A stretch of 64,000 bases of DNA from positions 163,180,761-163,244,760 of the forward strand of contig OZ010799.1 of assembly GCA_963932465.1 (NCBI GenBank), given 5' to 3'. Positions within the stretch are counted from its first letter, which is position 1. Every line of letters begins with the position of its first letter. The DNA comes from Maratus speciosus. Taxonomy: Eukaryota; Arthropoda; Arachnida; Araneae; Salticidae. Below, piece by piece: positions 42,761-54,845 of this stretch. The position numbers and the translations under genes are program-made. The notes beneath the pieces are model-generated. The model was not told where the DNA came from. It ran no database searches and worked only from the letters and a program-made list of their open reading frames with translations.

Positions 42761-42769
42761 AGCGGGATG

Positions 42770-44060
42770 TGTGTATAAAAAATGACGCAACAATTTTAAA
42801 GCGATTGAAAGCAATTAGCAATTTTGTTCGTTTTTATATTAATTTTAATATGACAAAGATTCAATAAAAGAACGTACATATACATCGAGTGGCATTCTTT
42901 AAATAATAGTAAAAACCTTCTTATTCAGGGAATATTTGTAAACAAAAATCTAATTTATGAAAAGAGTTATAAAATAAATTACACTTAATTTTTTATGTAG
43001 TGTCTCTTAAACATGCATTTAACTTTAAATGATTTTTTTCATTCCTATTTTAAAATATGTTATATTTATTTGAATTAATATGTGCCATTTATATTTCATA
43101 TTTAGCTTTAATTCGTGAGTACAATCGAGTTAGAGAGAAAAATCACATTTAATTTCCAAGAAGCACGTAAGCTTACAATAAATGTAACTTCTAGGGATTT
43201 TAAGATTAAAATAAGGATATAACAAGGCTTTACCAAGGATTTGTGCAACTTGAGTTTAATTAATCCCTTAAAAGATTCGCCCGTGCACCGTACGTACAAG
43301 AAGTATTTGCTTGTTTCGTTACTAAAATGGTTTCCACACTAACGAACTGCAATTTTCGCTTTGTTTAAAAGCAGACATATCTCAAATAAGGCAAATATTT
43401 TAGTAAGTTAAAAGTTGTGTATTATTTATTGTGTCAAAAAAAACATTAACCTATTAAGGATACAAGAGACCTCCAAACTCGTTTTTTAAAAATTGCATTT
43501 TAATAACTGTTCAAGGGCACACTAATGAATTATTGCATATATTTATCACGAAAGAAATTAAAAATAGCGGAGGCGGAGATTAAGAAATTTTTCTCAATAT
43601 TTTAAGTGTGATGAAGAACTTTTGAAAGTGCCCCATGCGCTTTCCATATTAATAATAAAAATAAATAAAACTACGCATACAATATATCAAGTTTCAAAAC
43701 TGTTCGCGATTTTTCTCTCCGTTTTCTCATCTATGCAGTAACACTGGAGGGTTTCGCTATATCTTGTGCAAGGTATTCTAAAAGGGATTTACAAGACTAT
43801 TCAATTTGCGATATATCATGTAAAACTTTTCCGAAAGAATAAAAATCAGTATATAAATAGTAAAATCCTAGATTTTACCGAAAATTCTGTAGATAAAATC
43901 CATTATTCATGAGTGACTTGTACTGCATTTTCAAACCAGGTAAAATTCAATAAATAAGGAAATCTCCAATAGCGTAAAAAATTGTATGCTCAGATTATTG
44001 GGTATAGCGCTAAGTTCATAAACCATAAAAACAACCTACTTGAATGAGGTGGGATCATTT
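42770..44060. repeat. Dispersed block D, copy 2
   Basis: Diverged collinear copy of 40640-42250 without the mariner-type MITE; further fragments occur near 20120, 21900 and 48870. No gene; the 63-residue minus-strand frame at 43108-43299 is unsupported. Confidence 0.45.
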
Positions 44061-44314
44061 AGAAATCGCAATATTTAATTTGGAACAAAAAAGGTATAAT
44101 TTATTTTATTTTTCAATTTTTTTAAAAGTATTTCTGTATAAGAATATAAATCAGATTATCCGAATTTTAAAAAGTTAAATTTTAACTTATTTGAATTAAG
44201 TTAAAATTATTGTTTCTACTCAAATGATAATGATAAAAGATCTTCAGTAAAAACTAAATTATAATGACTGTAGAAAGATAGCTTATTTCACTAAACTCGA
44301 TGCCATATGTTCCG
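44061..44314. other. AT-rich DNA
   Basis: Contains an inverted pair AAAGTTAAATTTTAACTT at 44171-44188. Nothing else is recognised. Confidence 0.4.
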
Positions 44315-45082
44315 TTAATGGGTCTCAGACTTTTAAAATTTGAAAAATGAAAAAAAAAAGACAATTTTAAACATTTAATATCTTAAAATGTATATGATTT
44401 AAAAACAGAATTTTTATTGGGATTAAAAGATATAAGTCCTTTCATTTCATGTATTTAAATATTGCAAGATACAGAATTAGCATTTAGGGGGTGCTCCAAA
44501 TTGTCAGACATTTTTCGAACGGTAAATTTGTATAACATCTTACGCGTAGATTTAGAAAACAAATTTTGCAACTACAATGAAATTTTTGTGCCTAATTATA
44601 CCTCAGATTATAATAAGTACCCTGAACCTAAATAAATTTGTATTTAAAGCCTTTGTATATTTTTAATGCAAAGTTGTATTTAGCTAATACAAAATTTCGA
44701 AATTTTCAACAGTATAATCACATAAAAAATATTATATTTTTTGAACATTAAAAATGAAATTTTAGGTTCAGTTTATACAGACTAACATGGAACATACGTT
44801 TTGAAAATTTCATGAGAAAATATTCAGAAGTTTTTGAGGTATCCTGCGCGTTACACCAGAAAACATCATTTTCAGAAAAATGACTTCAAAATTTCGGAAA
44901 CGCCGCTTTAGCTATTGAGCAGGTATAATTATAATAGCCATAACTTCTGTTCAAATGGGAATTTCAAGGAAACAATCATACCAAAAGCTTCAGAAAAGGT
45001 GCAGAAAAGGTTCAGAAATGTTCAGAAAGTTTAACATAAAAAAATCGCAAATTTTGGAGCTTTAAGAGCTGAGACCCCTTAA
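44315..45082. mobile_element. TTAA-bounded element with GGGTCTCAG termini (768 bp)
   Basis: Left TTAATGGGTCTCAGACTTTT and right (complement) TTAAGGGGTCTCAGCTCTTA. Interior AT-rich and non-coding. Confidence 0.65.
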
Positions 45083-45267
45083 ATAAAATCCCCAGGTGTC
45101 CCGTAGCGTTAAAATTTATGGCTAGCGTAGCTTCACAATCATTTGGCCTTTTTTGGTCAACTTGGTCCTAAAATCATTAACGCCATTGTTATTGTGCCTC
45201 GTATGCATTTGTAACCACAAAGAATATTTGCCGATTTATCACTGGTAGTGTACCTAAGGAAAATACC

Positions 45268-45778
45268 TTAACCCTTTAGTGCGCAGCTTTGCATATAGTT
45301 TTTTAAATTTAATAGGTTTTTTTTATTCGTATACACCTAATTCACACCAGAAAATTAAAATAGCAATATGTGCTTTAATTAATAACAGACATTTCGTTTA
45401 AAAAAAAGCGAAATTAACCATTGGAATTTTCTGGTATAAAGCCAGATTCTCTAAACTACGTAATTTCTAGAACGTATTCTATCTTGGGAATTAAAGAGTT
45501 AAATGTTACGTTTTATAGAATAAATAATAATATAAAATAAGGTATTTGGAGACATACTTATTAAAATATTTACTAATTTGCTTTATTTTAGCGTAAAACA
45601 GACACACGACAGTAGTTTTTACTTATATTGCAGATGTGCAACAGAAGAAAAGATTGTCGTATTATATGAAAACTGTGTCTCTGATTTTTTTCATTATTTT
45701 TCCTGTGTAATAAACCTTTCAGAGAATCATATATAATTTTTTCGAAACAAAATAAAAAATTGCACAATTAAGAGTTAA
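45268..45778. mobile_element. TTAA-bounded MITE, family 3 (511 bp)
   Basis: Left TTAACCCTTTAGTGCGCA, right (complement) TTAACTCTTAATTGTGCA. The last ~450 bp match 28166-28613 closely (for example CACACGACAGTAGTTTTTAC). Non-coding. Confidence 0.7.
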
Positions 45779-47117
45779 AAGTTAGAGTTGTAAATTTATA
45801 ATTAAGATATAAAAAATATTAAAATAGTGTATTTCCATCGAAAACACGCCTTTGTACATAAATTTTGCGATTCTTGCATATAAGAAGTTGAGTTAGAAAT
45901 CGAATAAAATATTCGATCTTTACATACAAAAAATAAGTTTTGTTAAATTAACCCTCTCGCTGCGTAATTGTTTTACAAAAATAGCTTCAAAAATTCTGTA
46001 TTTAAGAGTAGTTATTCTTTTGTCACCGGTTTTTCAAAGCAAACATTTTTGTCTAATTTAATCGGGAAAAGGCTCCGATTAAATAAGGCAAAAATTGCAA
46101 TAAAAAATAACTGGTGGGAATTGTTGGGCAGATCCAGGTCAATATACCGACACCAACTTAACTACCCAAACATACATGGGATTGGGGACAGGGAAAACCC
46201 CAATCTGGAAGGTGTAGGAAAAGATAAGGGGTAATGTGCATTAATTACCCTAGTAATTGTAGGTTAACTACTCCTAAATTACTGTACCTGAATTATTATA
46301 GTGGGTATTAAAAACATTATAATTTATAAACAAACATTTGTGATCGTAATAATTGAATAATGGTCCTGGCTACTTCTGATTATTAATCTAACCATAATTA
46401 TCTTAAATTGGGGGGAGGGGGAGGAAACACATCTCCAAAACTGCCCCGAACTGCGTTGTGTAATTTTAGTGAAGAAATGGCGTATAGACCGCGCAGTTAT
46501 ATCTAAATAAAACCTATCGAAACTACGCATAAATAACATACTAAAGAAGTTCATAATCTGAAATAAAACTATCATTAAAGTAAAACGGTGGACTCATGTT
46601 GTATTAAAAAACTAGCCAAAATTTAACAATAAACAAAAGTTTATTTACAGTTAATTTACATATTTACAAAAACAAAATAGAAATGTGTCACAAGACACCA
46701 GCGTTCCAAAGAACGAAATTGAATTAGAATTTGCATTAAGTTTAGCTTTTAAATTATCATTACAAATATTAATTAATTGCTTGGATACCATAAATTGTAC
46801 ATCCCTAGCACAACATAGATTATTAAAACAATGGGATTGCAAAAACATTGAATAACACATACCTTCTGTAGTAGAGGCTTACTCATAGCTTTAAGTCACA
46901 CTAATATCCGTGGCTCATTGAGTGTTTTTTTTTACACTCCAGAAAAAAGTTCACAAACTTAATTAGATTGACGATGATAGTAATGTCCAAGAACTGCCGA
47001 TCTTAGGGCCGTCCCTTAGCGGGAAAACACAACCCGAATAACTCGTAATCATCGTTATAAGCATCGTAGAAATACTTAGGTCATATGGGTTTAACTATAC
47101 CTGTTGCGGAATTCATC

Positions 47118-47301
47118 TTTATTAAACTATCATAGTTGAGAATTGGAACTCATCTTTTAACACCAACATTGTTGAGAAACAGCACAAGTCTTTTAAACCC
47201 TCATAGTTGAGAAAATCGAACTAATCTTTATTAAACCATCTCTATTGGGATATCAAGCGCATCTCTTTTTGAACCTTCATAGTTGAGAAGTAGAACTAAT
47301 C
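47118..47301. repeat. Degenerate tandem repeat, ~50-60-bp unit
   Basis: CATAGTTGAGAA or a close variant recurs near 47131, 47167, 47203 and 47278, and the related TCTATTGGGATA near 47240, each followed by a GAACT(A/C)ATCT-like segment. Confidence 0.7.
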
Positions 47302-47329
47302 TGACTGTAACTTCATTCTTCGCTTACGA

Positions 47330-47560
47330 CATCACCTCGTCATAACAATATGGAGGATGTTCCTTTGCCTCCTTCGTCAAATGGTCGGTCAGTCTTGCCG
47401 ACCCCCTCTTCTTCCGTGATCTCGCAAACCTCTGATTTGGTATTACACTTTTTCGGTGTATACAGTACTCCGCCCCCTGAGCGTCAGCGAACGTGTGATC
47501 TGGGAACCCCGGGCCTTCTTCCCTCGCCCGTGTGGTCCATCTTTTACGACTTCTTTATTA
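47330..47560. other. GC-rich insert inside the TTAA transposon
   Basis: This is the longest GC-rich run in the 45-49 kb interval. On the plus strand a 74-codon frame at 47350-47574 is proline/serine-rich; on the minus strand a frame containing DGPHGRGKKARGSQITRS is also open for about 40 codons. Neither matches a family I know. It could be a captured gene fragment. Confidence 0.35.
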
Positions 47561-48011
47561 GGACCAATAAGTAATCATACACCCAGTCGTAAATACAGCT
47601 TGACATTTTATGTCAACCTTTTGTTAAACTTGGAGACTTCGTGTCTATCTAAAAAGATCCCCTTTAAAGATAAGATCCAACTGTGCAGTCGTTCTCTTAT
47701 TAAGGCTTTACAGCGTAGATACATATATGAGCATATTTATATCAAATAACAATAATAATAATCAAAATAAATACATGTAAGAACACACTCTATATATACA
47801 TACACACTTTATAAAATAATAATAATAATCAAAATATATAAATAATAGTATTTTTTATGCCATTAAAAAAAAATAACAACCTACTGAAGTGGTATCAAGG
47901 GTGTTTATATCAGTTATATGATAACACTTCCAGCAGGAATAATCAAGGAGAGTTAATTAGACGGAAAAATGCATCCCCGAGGAAATCTCGGGTTCGCAGC
48001 GAGAGGGTTAA

Positions 48012-49088
48012 AGAATGTAATAACTGGTGTTGCTAAATGTCCCTCGTAAATCTGGGCTCAAAATGTTCTGGAATGCGAAATAAACTGTAAGAAAGTAGTG
48101 GTGTCCAGAGCACTTGGAACCCTAATTTACGCAAGACACCTGGCAAGACTAGTTATTACACTCTTTTATTTAACAAAACTTAGTTTTTGTATCTAAATAT
48201 GGAATATTTTAATCGATTTTACCTCACCTCCTGATATGCTAGAATTGCAGAAATTATGTACAAAGGTGTGTTTTCGATGATAATGCTCTGTTTTAATATT
48301 ACTGTAACTTAATTATAAGTTAATAAGTTACTTGTGAGGTATTTTTCTTTTGGTACACTACAGGTGATAAATCGACAAATATTTTTTCATGTTTACAATT
48401 CTGTACAAATTAAAATAACAATGGATTATGATTTTCAGACCACGCTCGCTAAAATAGGCCAACTGATTGTCAAGCTGAAAGGACCATCAAGTTTAAACTC
48501 TAAAAAGTATAAAATATAAAAATATAAACATGAGTTTAATATATATTTTTAAAGATACGCTTTAATCAATTAATATTTTCATATTAATTAAATTATCATT
48601 ACACCTTGAGAAATCAGTTTAGAAATCCTAACATTATACTTTAGATAATGTCTTTTTTCTTTCTACTTTAGATAATGTCTTTTTTCGTTCTAAAATGTAT
48701 GATTCTTCTAATCCCATTAATACTCGTATTAAAAATTTGCGTAGCTCCCTTAATTTAAAATGATATGAGAAAATATATCGAAATTTTCTAAAAATAACCG
48801 CCTTTTTCGATGTATTTCTTGATATATGCAGAAACAATCCAATTTTCTGTTTTCGTACAAGGCTTCGCAAGATGCGATATAAAACTTTTTTGAAAATCTA
48901 AAAAATCAATGTTATAAACTGTGATATTCCATATTTTACCGGGAGATTTTACGAAAAAAAAAATTATTTATGAAAGAATCGCACTGCATTTTAAAATTTC
49001 TTAAATTTTAAGCATTAAGAACAACTTTCATAAGAGAAATAAATACAGTCTTATATTTGGGGCATCGTTAAGTTTTACTACGCGTGAC
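48012..49088. repeat. Fragment of block D and a 28-bp tandem duplicate
   Basis: ACTTTAGATAATGTCTTTTTTC occurs twice at 48638-48687. The segment near 48860-49010 resembles 43790-43960. ORFs at 48334-48519 and 48634-48870 have no domain. Confidence 0.4.
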
Positions 49089-49304
49089 GTAACCCTTTGA
49101 GCACTGGAGGTGACTTTCTTCAAAATGCCCAAATGTCATATTGCTACCAGTACTTGTAAACAAAAGATTCGCCTTATAATATACACCAAAAACTGCATTA
49201 ATCTACTTTCAAATAAACTTGGTTGAATATTCCGGTTCCAATGTGACATTTGTAGATTAAAATGAAGTGGGAAGATATTCACCCATCAGAGATCAAAGGA
49301 TTAA
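49089..49304. mobile_element. TTAA-type MITE (216 bp), left target one base changed
   Basis: Left GTAACCCTTTGAGCACTG; right (complement) TTAATCCTTTGATCTCTG. GTGGGAAGATATTCACCCATC lies inside the right end. Confidence 0.5.
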
Positions 49305-50111
49305 AAAGAATATGTTCTATATATTTGCCTTTCCCACATTTCATTAGGCAGCTGTGTATTTGTTTATTTATTAAACATATACATCTGACTCATGTGCTTG
49401 ACATCACATGTCCGCTTATAAGTTATCGTCAAATTACAAGGATAAGATAGCCACAAGGATATTTACAACACCAGATAATTAAAACCGGGGAAGCTCTATA
49501 AATAGTGATTCTTGTTATCGTGATTAAAATTAAATGAAATAGTCAGTTTAGATGAGCACTTTTTACAAAGAATGATCTTCTTAAATTATTGAGTAATCTC
49601 CAGGAGCGATTATTCACCTGACTGAAAATAAAAAAAACTCTATTATCTCACTGGAGTAGTGGTAGAGATACTCTCGATGCAAGGTGCAATCCTTCAAGTT
49701 ATATATACTACCCATAGTCTATTTAGCATTAGATTTTGAAAAGAGAGTATAAAATATATTTTTGAAAAAAAAAGTACCCAAAACGTTTTGATGATTATAA
49801 TATAACAGCCTGCAATCAATCATTTAAAAATATATATATTCTTTAAAAATGGACTTTTGTTATTATTTTTAATAAGAAATTTGACAATTGTTTTCCTGTT
49901 TTCATGAAAAAAAGAAGAACAAAATACACAGTTAGAACATAATTGGATCTTACATCTCGTAAGAATTATTTTAAATATCTTTTTCGATATATCTTTTTGT
50001 TTTATCTGAAATTTTGAAAATAAAAAGACATTGCCAAGTGAGTGAACAGGGTATTAAAAAATAAGCTTCTAACAGAAATCAATGCGAAGGGCGTTAAGAA
50101 AATCTACTATC
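49305..50111. other. AT-rich DNA without recognisable gene
   Basis: A GGAGTAGTGGTAGAGATACTC segment at 49654 faintly resembles a degraded tRNA D-arm region but nothing else of a tRNA follows. Confidence 0.35.
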
Positions 50112-51213
50112 CCAGCAAAGAAAGAAACAGTGGGCCATCAGCTGGAAAAAAGATGGCAGCCAGCAGTGCCATCAGCGGTAAAGTGCCAGGATGCCATTAC
50201 AGCCTGGCAGTGCGAGCCGAATGCAGCTGGCCCATCAGTGATGGCCAACAGCAGGCCAGCATTGGTATGCCATCACATTACTTCAATCCGGCACTTTTTC
50301 TGCAGTGCTAGCACCTATCCCAGTGCTATTCCTTTGCTGGCCCAGCACTTTCCCTTACAAACATTTCTTATAGAATTCTATGAAAAAAACAATGTGTTAT
50401 ATAATTATGGCTCTTTTTTCTATAAGCTAATTTCACCAAGAGCTATAGAAACATCTGTAGAAGTGTCTATAGAAATATTTGAACTTTCAGCGGTTTCCAT
50501 GTGGTCACCCCCCCCAAGTACTAACCACGTTCGATGCTGTTTGGCTTGCGTGATCGAATATGAACAAGTGCTTTCAGCGTACGCTACGATTGCTCGTAGT
50601 TTTTCAGCCCTCATTATACTAGTTCAAGATTGTTTCTTTAGTGATTTACGTTCCCAATCATTAAACTGGTATAGAAATTATTCTATTATATAGAAATCCT
50701 ATGAATTTGATACGCCTTTTTTATTATTGATTCTGAACTGCATAAATTATGAAAACCGAAATCCTTTGTAACCTAGTAAATCCAGATTTAAGGAGAAAAA
50801 AAAGTGCTTTGAGTTAAAGAATTTATTTATTTATTCATTTACTTATTTATTTTGTTGGTGGCAGTGGTGCTATATTTTTTACAGTTAAAAAAAAAAAATT
50901 AGCTTCACAGCTTAAATTTATTAAGATATTCTTTTCAGATTTGTGTTCAAATAATGTCTTCGATATTGGCAGCGCCACCTAGCGTAAGGATTCCAAGCAC
51001 TAATACTGCAAAAGTTCGTGAACTTCCATGTAGTGGTGGGCCAGCGAATGAGATAAAATGGATGCCCACCAGAATTTTATCTGCTGATTTTCAACAGCAA
51101 AGTTGACTGAAGCAGTCCAGCAGTGGTTATGTAGTGGTAGACCATCAGCCAGCATTTCCCCATCATTGCCAGCACCTATCTTGCTGCTGGCCAACAATTT
51201 CCTCTTTGGTGGA
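50112..51213. mobile_element. Element with terminal clusters of GGCCAGC/GCTGGCC motifs
   Basis: Imperfect inverted ends CCAGCAAAGAAAGAAA (50112) and, complemented, CCACCAAAGAGGAAA (51213). Within ~230 bp of the left end and ~180 bp of the right end the pentamers CTGGC and GCCAG recur many times, while the ~680-bp middle lacks them. ORFs of 89 and 203 residues at 50042-50693 read in different frames through these motifs and are not credible proteins. Confidence 0.45.
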
Positions 51214-52743
51214 ATATATTTGCCATTTTCCCTTAAACTACCGTAAAATGTGAGTTAAATTGATCCAGGTTAAACACGTTTCGAACCAGAAATTTTCTAA
51301 AGAAATTAATTCAAATGGATTTCATAGAGAAACGTAATATAAAATGTATAATGATACATCAAATAATTTTTCTAGTTTGTAACGCCTATAACCTGGGTCA
51401 ACTTAACTCACATTTTACGGAAGTTTAGTTGAATAATGGCAAGTATGCTACTATAGTGTGCAGATTAATAGAAAAATATATTTTGTATTTCAGAATTTTA
51501 ATGTGATTGCCAGATGATGTTTTAAAGAAACTTAAACTGGTTTTATCTGTCGATAGACAGTTTTAATACAAAAAATAATAAATAAATAAATAAATAAATA
51601 AAAATAAAATTTGATTTTGCATTATAATATTGAGAGCTGGGGTTCCGGATTATCACCGTAAAAAAAGCAGTAATATACCGCTTTATAAATGAAATAAAAC
51701 GTATATTAATACTTAACAATATATTGCTCGTTTATTTTAAGGTATATTATTGAAAATTTTACATTTTTAGTCTGGCACACGAGCTACCAATTACAAAAAA
51801 AAAAACCAACATTTGTTTACAGTGTTCTTTTTATAATGAAAATAATTTTTGCCTGCTTTTAAACTGAAAATTATACCGCCGGCTTCCGATCTGGATTTCT
51901 GCTGTAAAAGGTTCATGTTAGTTTTTGCTCTCTGCGTGATAAGTGTTACTTTCGTGCCCTTTAAAATGGATATTACACTAAAATAAACTGTCAAGTGCGA
52001 GTATTACTCGCGCTGAGGGTTCCGTACGATAAATATGTAAATTATTAAATGTATTATTAAAAAAATCATTGCTAAAGGAATAATAATACTTTGTAAAAAC
52101 TATACAACGTAGGGTTGGGTATAGCTGTATATACGGGAAAATTGTGAATCTGTATAGCAAAAAAGTTCAAAGAGATATGAAGCCTAAAGAATAGCAAATA
52201 TTGCTTGCTATTATGTATAACTCTTTTTTAAATCTTATCCTAATCTGTTTATAATTAACTGAATTCGGTACTGACAATAAATGTAGTGTATATTTGAACT
52301 TCATTTGGCATTTTATAAAACTAAATTCAGCGTAGTAATAATCTTTTTTTTTACAGTGTATCTAAAAAGAATCCCTTGTTCAAAGTTTAAACTTGGCATT
52401 GTGCTAAGAGCGCTTCGAAAGGGGGTCGCAAAGTTGCAACGCCGTCTTGGTCAATGCCGCGTTTTTACAGATAGGTTTTTAATTAACTTTTAAAGACACT
52501 GGAGGCGTATAGAGATATTCACTCAATGCAAACTAGTAAATCCCATACTATTATGTGATTAATTCTAATTAAATTAGTGTGTTTTTAACAATTTGACGTT
52601 TATTGATTTTATATTACTATTGAGCGTTGCATAAAAAAAGTATCATTAAAAGTTATTATCAACACTTTAAAAGCCGATGGCACATAGAGTACGCCGCCCC
52701 TGTCATTATGTATGTTCAAACCGCCCGTATCTTTAAGGGTTAA
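51214..52743. other. AT-rich DNA with (TAAA)n tract; no gene
   Basis: A short (AAAT)n/(TAAA)n tract lies at about 51578-51606. A CCGTAAAAAAAG sequence at 51656 and a TTTTTTTACAGTG at 52332-52343 recall the ACTGTAAA MITE ends but are not clearly paired. An orphan TTAA-type end (AAGGGTTAA) sits at 52734-52742. Confidence 0.4.
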
Positions 52744-52982
52744 TGTCATATCCCAATCCAACAATAGTAGAGATCTGCGTTAATAGATGGCAGCACTACA
52801 CAATCTGTTTGTAAGGTATCGCATGTTACCAGAGTATTACACGCAGTTGTAAGATATGATTTGTTCTGATAGCTGAGTTTAGCAGCTGCTGTAAATAATG
52901 TAAATAAAAACTATAAGTAATCTTATAGTTATGCCATCTTCCTTAGTAAAGAGTAATTAGTTATAATAAGAGTGTGAAGACA
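52744..52982 (+). repeat. Left LTR of second Gypsy element (239 bp)
   Basis: Begins TGTCATATCCC and ends GAAGACA, so TGTC and GACA form the inverted tips. AATAAA lies near 52904. No second copy exists in the window, so the boundary rests on the tips and the adjoining primer-binding site. Confidence 0.55.
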
Positions 52983-52988
52983 TAAAAG

Positions 52989-52996
52989 TGGCGCTC
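52989..52996 (+). promoter_or_regulatory. Putative primer-binding site TGGCGCTC
   Basis: TGGCGCTC starts six bases after the LTR end; TGG complements the CCA tail of a tRNA. The donor tRNA was not identified. Confidence 0.45.
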
Positions 52997-53061
52997 AATG
53001 AGATTTAACCAAAACTGAAATGTCGTGAAAAAAAATCGAAAAAGAAAAAGAGAACGGAAAA

Positions 53062-53580
53062 ATGACCGATAAAGAAATAATTTCTCTGGGACGCTTAGAA
53101 GAATATAATTCGAAGGTTCCTTGGACTATTTACGTCGAGAAAATTGATTTTTATTTCTCAGCGAATAGCATCAAAAATGATGATATGAAGAAGAATATAT
53201 TATTAAGTTTTGTTGAAACATCTACGTTTGCAATTTTTCGAGATATTATTGTTCCGAATACGCTGAAAGAAATCAGCTACGAGGATCTTTTAAAGAAAGA
53301 TAAGGATCATTTTTCATCACGCCCTAGTGAAATTGTGGAACGATTTAAGTTCCAGAAACGACTAAGAAAGCAAGGAGAGAATATAGCCGATTTCATAAGA
53401 GAGTTACGTCGTTTATCCAAACATTGCAACTTCGGAAATACGCTTAATGACCGCCTCCGTGATCAGTTGGTATTTGGGATCCAAGATGAGAAGATACAGC
53501 AAAAATTACTGGATTCTAGAGACTTAACGGTTCAAACAGCGATAGAAATAGCTGAGTCATTTGAGACAGCTGAGGCTTGA
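53062..53580 (+). pseudogene. gag: Gypsy gag (matrix/capsid-like)
   Basis: 172 residues opening MTDKEIISLGRLEEY. The middle has the capsid-like signature of Ty3/Gypsy gag: a segment near residue 90 (SEIVERFKFQKRLRKQGENI) then DFIRELRRLSKHCNFG and LRDQLVFGI. The protein would form the particle around element RNA. A TGA at 53578-53580 separates it from the in-frame zinc-knuckle segment, so the normal continuous gag is broken. The start is the first ATG, 80 bp after the LTR. Confidence 0.82.
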
Positions 53581-53829
53581 GTGAAATCCCTACACATCGG
53601 AGATAGTACGACTGTCAATCAAGTGCGTGTTTCGAAAGGAGAGAAAACGAAAGTGGAGACGTTCGCTCATGAACTTAAGCCTAAAGAAGATAAATTCGCG
53701 CCTGAGAAACCGTGTTACAGATATTGTAAAAATCATAATCCAAAATTATGCCCTTTTAAATCTGCAGAATGTCATTTCTGCCATCGATTGGGTCATTAAA
53801 AAATTTGTTGTCGAAATAGAAAATTTGGA
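53581..53829 (+). pseudogene. gag: Gypsy nucleocapsid zinc-knuckle region
   Basis: Open in the same frame as gag after the TGA, it contains CYRYCKNHNPKLCPF and ECHFCHRLGH. One knuckle appears to carry an extra residue between its cysteines. A TAA at 53797-53799 stops the frame right after the last His; the sequence continues in frame as KICCRNRKFG. These fingers would bind RNA. Confidence 0.75.
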
Positions 53830-54235
53830 ATGAAAAGTGAGAAATCTTTTAAGAACAGAAAAATTAAAACTGTTGAGGAAGAATATTGTTTAAATTTCAT
53901 GGACTACAACTCGAATAACGTATCATGGGTAAAATCTGTTAAAATAAATGGTGTAAATATACAATTTGAAATTGATAGTGGTGCGGCTCATACTATTGTA
54001 AGTAAAAGTGTTGCTCATAAATTTTTCTCAGGTAAGCTGCCTTTAATTAATCTAATATAAAATTACAAACTTATACTAAAGACTCTTTAACTGTTTTGGG
54101 GGAATTAAAAGTAAATGCTGTTGTTAATGATTATTGTATTCCGGATTTAAGAATATTAGTAATTAAAGAGGAGGGTCCGAGTCTAATCGGAAAACTTGGT
54201 TAAAAGCATCAAAATTATTTTGGCCTAATGTAAAT
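53830..54235 (+). pseudogene. pol: Gypsy aspartic protease
   Basis: FEIDSGAAHTIVS holds the active-site Asp-Ser-Gly near residue 50. The frame ends at a TAA (54058-54060); the continuation, shifted by one base, reads LTVLGELKVNAVVNDY and then IKEEGPSLIGKLG before a further TAA. Two or more lesions make it inactive. Confidence 0.78.
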
Positions 54236-54845
54236 ATGATTAACAGCATTTCGAAAGATGATTTAATTAGAAATTTTCCTAATGTTTTTGCTGACGGGAT
54301 CGGGACAATCAAGGGTCCTCCCGTGTCAATAAAATTGAAAAAAGATGCAAAACCAGTTTTTCTTAAGTCTCGACCTGTTCCTTTTGCTTTAAGAAAAGCG
54401 ACTGATGTAGAATTGGAACGATTAACTAATGAGGGTATATTAAAACCTGTTGATCATTCAGAATGGGCTAGTCCTATAGTAATTGTTCCTAAGCCTAATG
54501 GTTCTGTTAGAATATGTGGTGATTATAGAGCAACAGTTAATGCAAATACTGAAAATGATAATTATCATCTTCCTAGAATGGAAGAAGTATTTTCTAAATT
54601 ATCAGGTGGTAATTTTTTTGCTGTTTTTGATTTAAAAGATGCATATGTACAACAACCTGTAGATAACGAAAGTAGTAATATTTTGACTATAAATACACAT
54701 AAAGGATTGTTTAATGTATTGCGATTAGCATTTGGGGTAAAATGTGCTCCTGGTATGTTCCAAAGAAAAATTGAACTTATTTAAAAAAAATTTGAATATG
54801 TTGGTGCATTTTTAGAAGATGATATCATTAGTGCTAGTAATGATA
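54236..54845 (+). pseudogene. pol: Gypsy reverse transcriptase, N-terminal two thirds
   Basis: VSIKLKKDAKPVFLKSR opens the domain; EWASPIVIVPK, VRICGDYRATVN and FAVFDLKDAY (catalytic Asp) follow, then LRLAFGVKCAPGMFQR. A TAA at 54782-54784 interrupts it; beyond, FLEDDI corresponds to the YxDD box with one substitution and the homology ends within 40 bp. The catalytic aspartates are identifiable but the gene is truncated. Confidence 0.83.

Larger units (their letters stand above)
45948..48011. mobile_element. TTAA-bounded transposon, 2.06 kb, perfect 17-bp TIR
   Basis: Ends TTAACCCTCTCGCTGCG and its exact complement at 48008 backwards, with a CCGAG/CTCGG hairpin just inside the right end. TTAA target and C-run ends fit piggyBac-like elements. 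I see no transposase; frames of 69-97 residues inside have no known domain. The interior holds a degenerate tandem repeat (47118-47301) and a GC-rich stretch (47330-47560). It is the longest and best-bounded TTAA element here. Confidence 0.8.
52744..54845 (+). mobile_element. Ty3/Gypsy element 2, 3'-truncated within reverse transcriptase
   Basis: Order LTR, primer site, gag, zinc knuckles, protease, RT. Similarity to pol stops near 54845 just after the RT active site, where the sequence turns AT-rich. RNase H, integrase and the right LTR are missing. No gag-bearing equivalent exists for element 1, so the two elements cover complementary halves of the typical structure. Confidence 0.82.

Noticed and set aside
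49650..49690. Possible degraded tRNA (GGAGTAGTGGTAGAGATAC)
   Set aside because: Only a D-arm-like stretch; no B box or acceptor pairing.
50042..50693. ORFs of 89 and 203 residues in overlapping frames
   Set aside because: They run through GGCCAGC-type repeats in two frames at once, show no domain, and the residue pattern changes where the repeat ends.
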